This document shows, in pieces, positions 29,850 to 39,273 of a stretch of DNA of 64,000 nt. This DNA is from DATFDN01 sp963767645. Its GTDB lineage: Bacteria > Pseudomonadota > Alphaproteobacteria > Acetobacterales > Acetobacteraceae. The first letter of the stretch is position 1. Every line of letters starts with the position of its first letter. The notes below the pieces were generated by a model. That model was given only the letters and a program-made list of their open reading frames with translations, was not told the DNA's origin and did no database searches. The stretch covers positions 372,001 to 436,000 of the forward strand of contig CAVYEW010000018.1 of NCBI GenBank assembly GCA_963767645.1, read 5' to 3'. A program made the position numbers and the translations under genes.

Positions 29850-31612
29850 GCCGCGTGATCCAGGAAGACCACGCATGAATGTCCGGGCAACTCGCCCGCA
29901 CCGGCGCGGCCGCCCGCCACATCTGGGCCAGCGAACAGCAGCCGTCCCGAAGGCGGCGACAGCGGGACGGGGGCGGCTCCCAGGTTCACCGCCAAGGTAA
30001 GCACGCCGCGGTCGCCCAAATGCCAGCGCGCCTGCACCGCGGCGCTGCCCAGCGGGCGGGCCTCGATGGCGCGTGTGCGCTCGATCTCGGGGGCGATCTC
30101 GCGCATGCGGAGGGCGATCAGGCGCTCATAGAGCGCGCGCCGATGCTCGCCGAGCGCCGGGTCGGGGCGGGGACTTGAGGCTTCGAAGGTCGATGCGGCG
30201 TTGGGGTCGGGGATGCGCTCGCGCTTCTCGGGATCCGAGAACTCAGGGAAATGCGCGAACTCCTTGCGCCTTCCCTCGCGGACCAGCTTGCCGAGTTCAG
30301 GATTGTGATCGGTGAAGAACAGGAACGGCGTCGGCGATGCGACTTCCTCGCCCATGAACAGCATCGGGATCTGCGGGCACAGGATTTGCGCCGCGATGGC
30401 CGCCTCCAGCGCCGCAGGCTCGGCGAGCCGGGTCAGGCGCTCGCCGAAGGCGCGGTTGCCTACCTGGTCATGGTTTTGCAGGAACAGCACGAAGGCGGTG
30501 GGGGGCAAATCCTTGCTCGGCGTGCCGCGCGGCTTGCCCCGATGGTGCGAAATCTGACCCTGAAAGAAGAACCCCTCGGCCATCACCCGCGCCAAGCCGG
30601 CCGACCCGGCCTCGGCATAATCCTTGTAGTAGCCGGCATCCTCGCCGGTCAGCAGCACATGGAAGGCATGATGCCCGTCGTCATTCCACTGCGCGTCGAT
30701 GTCGCGGCGCAGGTGGCTTGCCTCGTTGCGCTCGTTTTCCAAGACGAGATGGACCTGTCGCGTCGATCCCGCCACCCGGCGCACCTCGTCGGCCATCTCG
30801 TCGAGCCAGTCGGGTTCCGAGATCTCATGCACCGCGTCCAGGCGCAGCCCGTCGAAGCGGTACTCGTTCAGCCAGTAGAGCGCATTCTGGGTGAAGAAAT
30901 CCCGGACCTCGGGCCGTCGGAAATCGATGGCGCCGCCCCAGGGCGTGTGGATGTCGTCGCGAAAGAACTGCGGGGCGTACAGGCCGAGATAGTTCCCATC
31001 GGGACCAAAATGGTTGTACACGACATCGAGGAACACCATGATGCCGAGTCCGTGCGCGGCATCGATCAGGGCTTTCAGCTCCTCCGGCGTACCGTAGGCG
31101 CTGTCGGGCGCGAAGGGCAGCACGCCGTCATAGCCCCAGTTGTGGCGCCCGGGAAAATCGGCAATCGGCATCAGCTCGACGGCGGTGACGCCGAGCTGCT
31201 TGAGCGCCGGCAAGGCGCGCGCCACGCCCTGGAAACCGCCGAGGCACCCGGCATGGGCCTCGTAGATCACCGCCTCGTGCCACGGCCGGCCCTGCCATGC
31301 GCCGTGCTTCCAGGCATGGGTGCGCGGATCGACGACCTGGCTTGGGCCATGCACATCGTCGGGCTGGAAGCGCGAGGCTGGGTCCGGAATCAGCGTGCCG
31401 TCGCCCATGCGATAGCGATAGCGCGCGCCGTTGCCGCAAGCGGTCTCCACTGCGAACCAGCCATCCGGCTCACGCTGCATCGGCACCGGCCCGGCGCCTT
31501 CGACGACCAGCGCGACCTCCTGCTGGGCCGGCGCCCATAGGCGGAAGCGCGTGCGCCCGCCTTCCGAGGCGGTGGCGCCGAAACCGAGGTCGCGCGCGAA
31601 CCGGTACGTCAT
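29846..31612 (-). CDS. treZ: Maltooligosyl trehalose trehalohydrolase TreZ
   Basis: A 588-residue GH13 enzyme from ATG 31612, overlapping the glgX stop by four bases. An N-terminal carbohydrate-binding beta sandwich (TRFRLWAPAQQEVALVVEG) is followed by the barrel. Catalytic Asp lies in FDGLRLDAVHEI, Glu in HLVLENERNEAS and the third Asp in FLQNHDQVGNRAFG. TreZ cuts trehalose from maltooligosyl trehalose made by TreY. The two genes are in the same operon with malQ between them. Length and motifs are normal. Confidence 0.96.
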   Translation of the reverse strand: MTYRFARDLGFGATASEGGRTRFRLWAPAQQEVALVVEGAGPVPMQREPDGWFAVETACGNGARYRYRMGDGTLIPDPASRFQPDDVHGPSQVVDPRTHAWKHGAWQGRPWHEAVIYEAHAGCLGGFQGVARALPALKQLGVTAVELMPIADFPGRHNWGYDGVLPFAPDSAYGTPEELKALIDAAHGLGIMVFLDVVYNHFGPDGNYLGLYAPQFFRDDIHTPWGGAIDFRRPEVRDFFTQNALYWLNEYRFDGLRLDAVHEISEPDWLDEMADEVRRVAGSTRQVHLVLENERNEASHLRRDIDAQWNDDGHHAFHVLLTGEDAGYYKDYAEAGSAGLARVMAEGFFFQGQISHHRGKPRGTPSKDLPPTAFVLFLQNHDQVGNRAFGERLTRLAEPAALEAAIAAQILCPQIPMLFMGEEVASPTPFLFFTDHNPELGKLVREGRRKEFAHFPEFSDPEKRERIPDPNAASTFEASSPRPDPALGEHRRALYERLIALRMREIAPEIERTRAIEARPLGSAAVQARWHLGDRGVLTLAVNLGAAPVPLSPPSGRLLFAGPDVAGGRAGAGELPGHSCVVFLDHAA

Positions 31613-33729
31613 CGCCCGGCCTCCGCTCTTTCGCTCAGTAGCAGCACGACCGTGCGGGCGCACACTGCGATCTCACGCGCGGTCGGTTGCAGATCACGCT
31701 CGGCGGAGGCGGGCGCGGCGGTATCCAGCAGAAGCCGGGTCGGCAGAAGCGGCGGCGGCAGGGCGAAGACGCGGTCCTCGCCGGTGGGGTTCAGCATCAT
31801 GGTGAGCATTGGCACCCGCCCGTCAGGGAGCCGCGCGGCGCGGCGCAGAACCAACGTCCGCTCGTCGGGATTGTTCCATGCGTCCGGCGTGATCGGACCG
31901 CCCCGCTCGTCGAACCAGTCGATATCGCGCAGCCCGGGTGCCAGCTCGTTCCGGCCCGTCCGGTACTGCGGACAGCGCAGAATGGAGTGGGCACGCCGCA
32001 GCGCGACCAGCCGGGCGGTGAAGGCGGCAAAGGCCTGCCCCTCCGGGGACTCTGCTTCGTTCCAGTCGAACCACGATACCTCGTTGTCCTGGCAGTAGGG
32101 GTTGTTGTTGCCTCCCTGTCCGCGGCCAAACTCGTCGCCGCCCAGCAGCATCGGCGTTCCGTCGGAGAACAACACGCAGGCCAGCATGGCCCGTCTGACG
32201 CGCGCGCGGCGCGCGAGGATCGCGGGATCGTCGGTCGCGCCTTCAACTCCCCAATTGCAGGACCAGTTGGCGTCGGTCCCGTCGCGGTTGCCTTCTTGGT
32301 TGGCTTCGTTCCGCTTCGACTTGTACGCGACAAGGTCGGCCAAGGTGAAGCCGTCATGGCAGGCAACATAGTTTATCGACGCCCAGGGCCGCCGTCCGGC
32401 GTGACCGAGGATGTCACGCGAGCCGGCGAGCCGGGCGGCCAGATCGGGCCGCTGACCGGGATCGCTGCGCCAGAACCGGCGCACCCCGTCGCGGAAGCGA
32501 TCGTTCCACTCCGCGAATCCCGGCGGGTGCTGGCCGAGCCGGTAGCCGCCGGGGCCGATGTCCCAGGGTTCGGCGATCAACTTCAGGCGTGCCAGCACCG
32601 GGTCCTGACGGATCGCGTCGAAGAAGCCGGCGCCCGGATCGAAGCCGTGCGCCTCCCGCCCCAGCGCGACGGAGAGATCGAAGCGGAACCCATCCACATG
32701 ATACGACTCCGCCCAGTAGCGGAGCGAATCCATCACCATCTGCAGCACGCGCGGATGCGACAGGTTCAGCGTGTTGCCGGTCCCGGTCACGTCGAAGAAC
32801 CGGCGCGCGTCGTCGTGGGCGAGCAGGTAGTAGCTGGCGTTGTCCAGCCCGCGCCACGACAGCGTCGGGCCGGTGTCGCCGCCCTCGGCCGTGTGGTTGT
32901 ACACGACGTCGAGGATCACCTCGATCCCGGCGGCATGCAGCCGGCGCACCGCGCGCCGCATCTCGTGGCCATCGCCGTTCGCCAGATAGGCAGGCTCCGG
33001 AGCGAAGAAGCCGAGCGTGCTATAGCCCCAGTAGTTGCGCAGCCCCCGCTGCGTCAGGAAGCGGTCCTGCCCGATGGCCTGGACGGGCAGCAATTCGATC
33101 GCGGTGATCCCGAGGCGGAGCAGGTGGTCGATGATCCTCGGGTCCGCCAGCGCCGCGAACGTGCCGCGTTGGACGGGCGCGACGTCGCCGCGCAGCATCG
33201 TCAGGCCGCGCACGTGGGTCTCGTAGATCATTGTGTCGCACCACGCCACATCCGGCCGTCGGTCGTCGCCCCAGCTGAACGCGTCGTCGATCACCACCGC
33301 TTTCGGCATGAAGGCCGCGCTGTCGCGTCGGTCGTAGGACAGATCCTCCGGCCCTGAATGCGTGCGGAAGCCGTACAGCGCGTCGGACCAGTTGATCTCG
33401 CCCCGCAGCGCGCGCGCATAGGGATCGAGCAGCAGCTTGTTCGGGTTGAACCGATGGCCGCGCTCCGGCTCATAGGGACCGAAAGCCCGCAACCCGTACA
33501 CCGTGCCCGGCCCGGCTTCGGGGAGGTATCCGTGCCACACCTGGTCGGTATATTCGGGCAGCACGAAACGCCCGATCTCGCGCCGGCCGGTTGCATCGAA
33601 CAGGCAGAGATCGACGCGCTCGGCATGGGCGGAGAAGACGGCGAAGTTGACGCCGCTGCCGTCCCAGCTCGCGCCGAGCGGGTGATGGTGGCCCGGCAGG
33701 AGAAAGTCAGGGAACGGCGGGATCGACAC
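31609..33729 (-). CDS. glgX: Glycogen debranching enzyme GlgX
   Basis: A 706-residue isoamylase-type GH13 protein from GTG 33729. The CBM48-like N-terminus (GASWDGSGVNFAVFSAHAERV) precedes the barrel. Nucleophile Asp lies in VDGFRFDLSVALGRE, Glu in LIAEPWDIGPGGY and the third Asp in YVACHDGFTLADL. The family motif GGDEFGRGQGGNNNPYCQD is present. GlgX removes short alpha-1,6 branches, supplying linear maltodextrins for TreY, MalQ and phosphorylase. Its start is 22 bases after glgB, the only junction of this operon without an overlap, and I see no strong ribosome site there. Confidence 0.95.
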   Translation of the reverse strand: MSIPPFPDFLLPGHHHPLGASWDGSGVNFAVFSAHAERVDLCLFDATGRREIGRFVLPEYTDQVWHGYLPEAGPGTVYGLRAFGPYEPERGHRFNPNKLLLDPYARALRGEINWSDALYGFRTHSGPEDLSYDRRDSAAFMPKAVVIDDAFSWGDDRRPDVAWCDTMIYETHVRGLTMLRGDVAPVQRGTFAALADPRIIDHLLRLGITAIELLPVQAIGQDRFLTQRGLRNYWGYSTLGFFAPEPAYLANGDGHEMRRAVRRLHAAGIEVILDVVYNHTAEGGDTGPTLSWRGLDNASYYLLAHDDARRFFDVTGTGNTLNLSHPRVLQMVMDSLRYWAESYHVDGFRFDLSVALGREAHGFDPGAGFFDAIRQDPVLARLKLIAEPWDIGPGGYRLGQHPPGFAEWNDRFRDGVRRFWRSDPGQRPDLAARLAGSRDILGHAGRRPWASINYVACHDGFTLADLVAYKSKRNEANQEGNRDGTDANWSCNWGVEGATDDPAILARRARVRRAMLACVLFSDGTPMLLGGDEFGRGQGGNNNPYCQDNEVSWFDWNEAESPEGQAFAAFTARLVALRRAHSILRCPQYRTGRNELAPGLRDIDWFDERGGPITPDAWNNPDERTLVLRRAARLPDGRVPMLTMMLNPTGEDRVFALPPPLLPTRLLLDTAAPASAERDLQPTAREIAVCARTVVLLLSERAEAGR

Positions 33730-33751
33730 GAAGGCCCGAGCGCATCACCAT

Positions 33752-35965
33752 CTATCCGCCGGCACGGAACAGCACGGTTGCCAGCGGCGGAAGCAGCAGC
33801 GCGAGCGATTGCTCCTCGCCATGGGCCGGAATCGGCTCGGTCTGCACGCCGCCGTCATTGCCGAGTCCGCTGCCGCCGTAATACCCGGAATCGGAGTTCA
33901 GCACCTCGCGCCAGAGCCCGTCCTGCGGCACGCCGATCCGGTACTCCGAACGCGGCACCGGGGTCATGTTGCACACCGCGAGCACCGGCGGCACGCCGTC
34001 CGTGCCGAACCGAAGGTAAGCGAAGACGGAATTGACGCTGTCGTCGCCGATCACCCACCGAAACCCGGAAGGATGCGCGTCGCATTCATAAAGCGCGCGC
34101 TCCCGTCCGTAGAGATGGTTCAAGTCGCGCACCAGGCGTTGCAGGCCGCGATGGGCCGGATTCTCCAGCAGCCCCCAGTCGAGCTCGCGGTCGTGGCTCC
34201 ACTCCCGCTCCTGGGCGAACTCGCAGCCCATGAACAGCAGCTTCTTGCCCGGATGGGTCCACATGAAGCCGAGATAGGCGCGCAGATTGGCCATGCGCTG
34301 CCAGGCATCGCCCGGCATCTTGCCGATCAGCGAACCTTTCCCATGCACCACCTCGTCATGCGAGATCGGCAGCACGAACCGCTCCGAGAAGGCGTACATC
34401 AGCCCGAAGGTCATCTCGTTGTAGTGCCAGCGCCGATGGATCGGGTCCTGCTGCATGTAGCGGAGCGTGTCGTGCATCCAGCCCATGTTCCATTTGTAGT
34501 CGAAGCCGAGCCCGCCTTCAGCTGCCGGCTGCGTGACGCCGGGCCATGCGGTGGATTCCTCGGCGATGGTGACGGCGCCGGGGCAGCGTTCAGGCACCAC
34601 GCTGTTGAGGTGGCGCAGGAAGCCGATCGCCTCCAGGTTCTCGCGCCCGCCATAGATGTTGGGGATCCACTCGCCCGCGGCGCGGCTGTAGTCGCGATAC
34701 AGCATGGAGGCGACCGCATCCACCCGCAGGCCGTCCACGTGATAGTGTTCGAGCCAGTGGATCGCGCTGGCAATCAGGAAGCCCTGCACCTCGCGCCGGC
34801 CGAGATTGTAGATGTAGGTGTTCCAGTCCTGATGATATCCTTCGCGCGGATCGAGGTGCTCGTAAAGCCCGGTCCCGTCGAAGCGGGCGAGGCCGTGCGC
34901 GTCGGTCGGAAAATGCGCCGGCACCCAATCGATGATGACGCCAATGCCGGCACGATGGCAGGCATCGACGAAGCGGGCGAAACCCTCCGGCGGACCGAAG
35001 CGCGCGCTGGGCGCGAACAGCGACAGCGGCTGGTAGCCCCAGGAGCCGGTGAACGGGTGCTCGGTGACGGGCAGCATCTCCACATGGGTGAAGCCCATGT
35101 CCTTCACGTACGGCACCAGGCGCTCGGTCAGGTCGTCCCAGCACGGGAAGCGCGTGGGATCGTCGGCCGCCGGACGCAGCCAGGAACCGGGATGGACCTC
35201 GTAGATGGAAATCGGCGCGTCGGCCCGCTGCCGGTCCGCGCGTCCCGCCATCCAGTTTTCATCGGTCCAAGGGAACGGGATGCAGTCGGCGACCACGGAC
35301 GCGGTTGCGGGGGGCGCCTCCGTTTGTCGGGCGAGCGGATCCGCCTTGAGCGGCAGATGCGCCCCGTCCGGCCCGACGATGGCAAACTTGTATTTCACGC
35401 CGGGCCCGGTGCGCGGCACGAACAGCTCCCACACGCCGGCGCCCTGGCGCAAGCGCATCGGGTGCCGCCTCGTGTCCCAGGCATTGAAGTCGCCCACCAC
35501 CGACACCGCGCGCGCGCTCGGCGCCCAGACGGCGAAGCGCACGCCCGATACGCCGTCGATGCTGATCGGCCGCGCCCCCAAGGCGAAGGCCAGCTCGAAA
35601 TGGCGGCCCTCGTTGAAGAGATAGAGATCGAGATCGCTCAGCAGCAGTCCGAACGAATAGGGGTCCTCGGTCTCCTGCACCGCGCCCGGCCATTGAATGC
35701 GCAGCCGGTACGCCTCCGTGGTGTCGGCCAGCCCGGCGAACAGTCCATAGGGCTCGTCCTGCAACAGCTCGCCGATGCGCCGTCCGCCCTCGCGCGAGAC
35801 GAGTTCGACGCGCTCGGCGCCGGGCAAGAACGCGCGCACCACGCGCCCGTGCGGCCCGTCATGCGGGCCGAGCACCGCGAACGGATCGCCCAGGCGCGCA
35901 TTGGCGAGCGCGTCGGCCAGCGTCGGATCGAGCTTCGGGGGCGGAGCGACCACGATATCCATCAT
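33752..35965 (-). CDS. glgB: 1,4-alpha-glucan branching enzyme GlgB
   Basis: A 737-residue protein from ATG 35965, overlapping the treS stop (ATGA). An N-terminal N1 domain plus CBM48 (residues about 20-235; DPFAVLGPHDGP, VSVVGDFNAWDTRRHPM) precedes the barrel. Catalytic Asp416 is in VDGLRVDAVASMLYRDYSR, Glu469 in TIAEESTAWPGV, and the transition-state Asp in PISHDEVVHGKGS. GlgB makes alpha-1,6 branches in the glucan that GlgE polymerises. It stands between treS-pep2 and glgX. Length and motifs are normal for a GlgB with an N1 extension. Confidence 0.97.
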   Translation of the reverse strand: MMDIVVAPPPKLDPTLADALANARLGDPFAVLGPHDGPHGRVVRAFLPGAERVELVSREGGRRIGELLQDEPYGLFAGLADTTEAYRLRIQWPGAVQETEDPYSFGLLLSDLDLYLFNEGRHFELAFALGARPISIDGVSGVRFAVWAPSARAVSVVGDFNAWDTRRHPMRLRQGAGVWELFVPRTGPGVKYKFAIVGPDGAHLPLKADPLARQTEAPPATASVVADCIPFPWTDENWMAGRADRQRADAPISIYEVHPGSWLRPAADDPTRFPCWDDLTERLVPYVKDMGFTHVEMLPVTEHPFTGSWGYQPLSLFAPSARFGPPEGFARFVDACHRAGIGVIIDWVPAHFPTDAHGLARFDGTGLYEHLDPREGYHQDWNTYIYNLGRREVQGFLIASAIHWLEHYHVDGLRVDAVASMLYRDYSRAAGEWIPNIYGGRENLEAIGFLRHLNSVVPERCPGAVTIAEESTAWPGVTQPAAEGGLGFDYKWNMGWMHDTLRYMQQDPIHRRWHYNEMTFGLMYAFSERFVLPISHDEVVHGKGSLIGKMPGDAWQRMANLRAYLGFMWTHPGKKLLFMGCEFAQEREWSHDRELDWGLLENPAHRGLQRLVRDLNHLYGRERALYECDAHPSGFRWVIGDDSVNSVFAYLRFGTDGVPPVLAVCNMTPVPRSEYRIGVPQDGLWREVLNSDSGYYGGSGLGNDGGVQTEPIPAHGEEQSLALLLPPLATVLFRAGG

Positions 35966-38900
35966 TCCGCGGCCCGCCGCTCCGGCGCCAATGTCTCCTC
36001 GGCCATGCGCGCCAGTCCGTGCAAGGGCACGTCGATCCAACTCGGGCGGTTGGCCGCCTCGTAGGCGATCTCGTACGCCGCCTTCTCGATCAGGAACAGG
36101 CGCAACAGGGCGGCGTCGGCGGCGTCGTCGCCTGAGGGGGCGAGGGCGCGGTAGCCGGCGAGGAAGCAGGCGTTCACGCGATGCAGGAACTCGGCCAGGA
36201 ACGCCTCGCGCCGCTCGTCCGCGAGATGCGCGTGCGCCTCCCGGCTTTTCCGCCGGACCACTGCGGCGGCGTAGTCGAAGGAGCGGATCACGCCGGCAAG
36301 ATCGCGCATCGGGCTGGTCTTGGCACGCCGTTGCTCAAGCGGCCGTGCCGGCTCGCCCTCGAAGTCGATGATGTAGATATCGCCGGAGGAAACCAGCATC
36401 TGCCCCAGATGCAGATCGCCATGGATGCGCGTCAGCGCGGCGCCCGCCCCGCGCCGGGCCAGCCCGCCCGCGAATTCCACCAACCGGTCTCGCGCCCGCT
36501 CCAGTGCGTTGGCCTCTGCCACGGCCTGCGGATCGAGCGCGCCGCGCGCGCCTGCCAACGCGCGCCGCGCCGCGTCGATCTGGGTAGCGACATCGCTCGC
36601 CCAGCGGTCCAGGACCGCGTCGTTCGCGGGCTCCGGCGCGAAATCCGCAAGCTCGGTCGGACGGGCCAACACGGCGTGCATCTCGCCCAGTCGCTGGCCG
36701 ATGACGCTGGCAATCGCCTCGCCGTCGGCGAACTGGTCGTGGGCCGTCGTGACTTCCGGCTCCTCGGTCGCGGGGAGATCGGAGAGGGCGCGCATCATCC
36801 AGTCCAGCATCCAGGTCCAGGCGTCGCCCTGGTTGCGGATGAAGGCCTGTGCCACGGCAAGCGTGTGGCGCGTGCCGTCGACGCTGACCCGCACCATCTC
36901 GCCGAGCAGCGCCGGCGTGTGCGCAAACCCCTGCTCGGTCAAATAGCGGCCCATCTCGGCCTCGGGGTGCGCGCCAGCAACGAGGCGGCGAAACAGCTTC
37001 ACCATCGCCACGTCGCCGACGATCAACGAGCTGTTCGACTGCTCGGCCGAAAGCCAAGTGATCTCGGCATCCGGAGCCGGCGACACTTCCTGCATCCGCG
37101 CAGTCGGCTCGAACCGGATCTCGCCGCCTCCGGCAGGCACGCGCGCATTCTCGGCGAAGCCGCGCATCACCGTGCGCGCGAAGACCGACATAGCGAATCC
37201 ATCGGTCAGGAGGCCGACGCGGCTGACCCGGCGGACCCGCGCAAGCGCGAGCTGTCCCGGCAGCGGCGCGCTGATGTTCTCGTCCTCCCACACCGCGGCG
37301 AGCGGCAGCAGCCAGCGTGCCACGCCTGCTTCGGTGCTGGTCTCGATCTCGGCGAGCAGCAGCTCGCGTTCCCCGTTCGGCAGCTCGGCCAGATCGGCCA
37401 GCCGGATCTGGGTCGCCGCCTGGTCCTTGGCCGCGTACCAGCGCCGGACCGACAGATAGGCGGGCAACACGTCCCGCTCGATCGCGGCGCGCTGGTCGCG
37501 CAATGCGTCCGAGAGGGAGCGGCGGACGACGATGGTCTGATATTCGGGCATGGGCTCCGGTGTGGGCGTGTGCCCCGAGGGCCACTCCGCCTCCCTTGCT
37601 AGCGAGAACCAATAAAACCCGTATTGCGCCAAGGTCAGCAGATAGGGAAGCTGCCCTACCGGCGGAAACACCGAGCCTCCGTTCAACTCGACCGGCGTGC
37701 GGCCGGCAAACTCCGAAAGGTCGACTTCCACCGCCTGCGGCGTGCGCGCCAGATTGGCCACGCAGAGCAGCGTCTCGTCCCGGTACTCCCGAAGGTAGGC
37801 GAGCACCTTGCGGTTCTTCGGATAGAGCAGTCGGAACGAGCCTCGTCCGAAAGCGCGATGCTGGCCGCGCACCGCGAGGACGCGACGGGTCCAGTTCAAC
37901 AGCGAGTGCTGATCGCGGTCCTGCGCCTCCACGTTCACCGACTCGAAGCCGTAGATCGGGTCCATGATCGGCGGCAGCACGAGCGAGGCCGGGTCGGCGC
38001 GCGAGAAGCCGCCGTTGCGGTCGGGCGACCACTGCATCGGCGTGCGCACCCCGTCGCGGTCGCCGAGGTGGATGTTGTCGCCCATGCCGATCTCGTCGCC
38101 GTAATAGATCACCGGCGTGCCCGGCATCGACAGCAGCAGGTAATTCAGCAGCTCCACGCGGCGACGGTCATGGTCGAGCAGGGGCAACAGGCGCCGACGG
38201 ATGCCGAGATTGAGCCGCGCGCGCCGGTCGGCAGCGTAGGTTTCCCACAGATAGTCCCGCTCGGCATTGGTGACCATCTCCAGGGTCAGCTCGTCGTGGT
38301 TGCGCAGGAAGATCGCCCACTGGCAGGACTCGGGGATGTCGGGGGTCTGGCGCAGGATGTCGGTGATCGGGAACCGGTCCTCGCGCGCGATCGCCATGTA
38401 CATGCGCGGCATCAGCGGGAAATGGAACGCCATGTGGCATTCGTCGCCGGCGCCGAAATACTCCTTCACGTCCTCCGGCCACTGATTGGCCTCGGCGAGC
38501 AGCATCCGGTCGGGATAGTGCGCGTCCACCGCGGCGCGGATCTTGCGCAGGACGGCGTGCGTCTCGGGCAGATTCTCGTTGTTGGTGCCCTCGCGCTCCA
38601 CCAGGTACGGAACGGCATCGAGCCGCAACCCGTCCACACCGAGATCGAGCCAGAAGCGCATCACCGACAGCACCTCGCGCAGCACGCGCGGGTTGTCGAA
38701 ATTGAGGTCTGGCTGGTGGGAATAGAAGCGATGCCAGTAATAGGCCCCTGCCTCGGCGTCCCAGGTCCAGTTCGATCGTTCCGTATCCAGGAAGATGATG
38801 CGTGTGCCGCTGTAGCGCTGATCGGTGTCGGACCAGACGTAGAAATCGCGGTGATTGGTTCCCGGCCGCGCGCGGCGGGCGCGCTGGAACCACGGGTGCT

Positions 38901-39273
38901 GGTCGGAGGTATGATTCACCACCAGCTCGGTGATGACCCGCAGCCCGCGCTGGTGCGCGGCGTTGACGAAGCGCCGCACGTCGGCCAGCGTACCGTAGTC
39001 GGGATGCACCCCGCGATAATCGGCGATGTCGTAGCCATCATCGAGTTGCGGCGAGGGGTAGAACGGCAGCAGCCACACCACCGTCACCCCCAGCCCGGCG
39101 ATGTAGTCGAGCTTCGCCATCAAGCCGGCGAAATCGCCCACGCCATCGTTGTTCGAGTCGAAGAACGACTTGATGTGCAACTGGTAGACGACCGCATCCT
39201 TGTACCAAAGATGGTCGTCCTGCTCGGCCTCGGCCGCGGGCAGCGCCAGCAGGCGCGCGATCGGTGCGTTCAT
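35962..39273 (-). CDS. treS: Trehalose synthase-maltokinase fusion (TreS-Pep2)
   Basis: A 1103-residue two-enzyme protein. Residues about 20-560 are TreS, a GH13 isomerase: Asp219 in GVDGLRLDAVPYL, Glu261 in MLLAEANQWPE and Asp327 in FLRNHDELTLEM. Residues about 580-1090 are a maltokinase of the Pep2 type with kinase-like motifs TRIHGDLHLGQML and YIIDFEGEP. TreS interconverts trehalose and maltose, and Pep2 phosphorylates maltose with ATP to maltose-1-phosphate, the donor of GlgE, encoded just upstream with a four-base overlap. Such fusions are known in several phyla and channel the intermediate. It acts in the cytoplasm. Confidence 0.96.
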   Translation of the reverse strand: MNAPIARLLALPAAEAEQDDHLWYKDAVVYQLHIKSFFDSNNDGVGDFAGLMAKLDYIAGLGVTVVWLLPFYPSPQLDDGYDIADYRGVHPDYGTLADVRRFVNAAHQRGLRVITELVVNHTSDQHPWFQRARRARPGTNHRDFYVWSDTDQRYSGTRIIFLDTERSNWTWDAEAGAYYWHRFYSHQPDLNFDNPRVLREVLSVMRFWLDLGVDGLRLDAVPYLVEREGTNNENLPETHAVLRKIRAAVDAHYPDRMLLAEANQWPEDVKEYFGAGDECHMAFHFPLMPRMYMAIAREDRFPITDILRQTPDIPESCQWAIFLRNHDELTLEMVTNAERDYLWETYAADRRARLNLGIRRRLLPLLDHDRRRVELLNYLLLSMPGTPVIYYGDEIGMGDNIHLGDRDGVRTPMQWSPDRNGGFSRADPASLVLPPIMDPIYGFESVNVEAQDRDQHSLLNWTRRVLAVRGQHRAFGRGSFRLLYPKNRKVLAYLREYRDETLLCVANLARTPQAVEVDLSEFAGRTPVELNGGSVFPPVGQLPYLLTLAQYGFYWFSLAREAEWPSGHTPTPEPMPEYQTIVVRRSLSDALRDQRAAIERDVLPAYLSVRRWYAAKDQAATQIRLADLAELPNGERELLLAEIETSTEAGVARWLLPLAAVWEDENISAPLPGQLALARVRRVSRVGLLTDGFAMSVFARTVMRGFAENARVPAGGGEIRFEPTARMQEVSPAPDAEITWLSAEQSNSSLIVGDVAMVKLFRRLVAGAHPEAEMGRYLTEQGFAHTPALLGEMVRVSVDGTRHTLAVAQAFIRNQGDAWTWMLDWMMRALSDLPATEEPEVTTAHDQFADGEAIASVIGQRLGEMHAVLARPTELADFAPEPANDAVLDRWASDVATQIDAARRALAGARGALDPQAVAEANALERARDRLVEFAGGLARRGAGAALTRIHGDLHLGQMLVSSGDIYIIDFEGEPARPLEQRRAKTSPMRDLAGVIRSFDYAAAVVRRKSREAHAHLADERREAFLAEFLHRVNACFLAGYRALAPSGDDAADAALLRLFLIEKAAYEIAYEAANRPSWIDVPLHGLARMAEETLAPERRAAE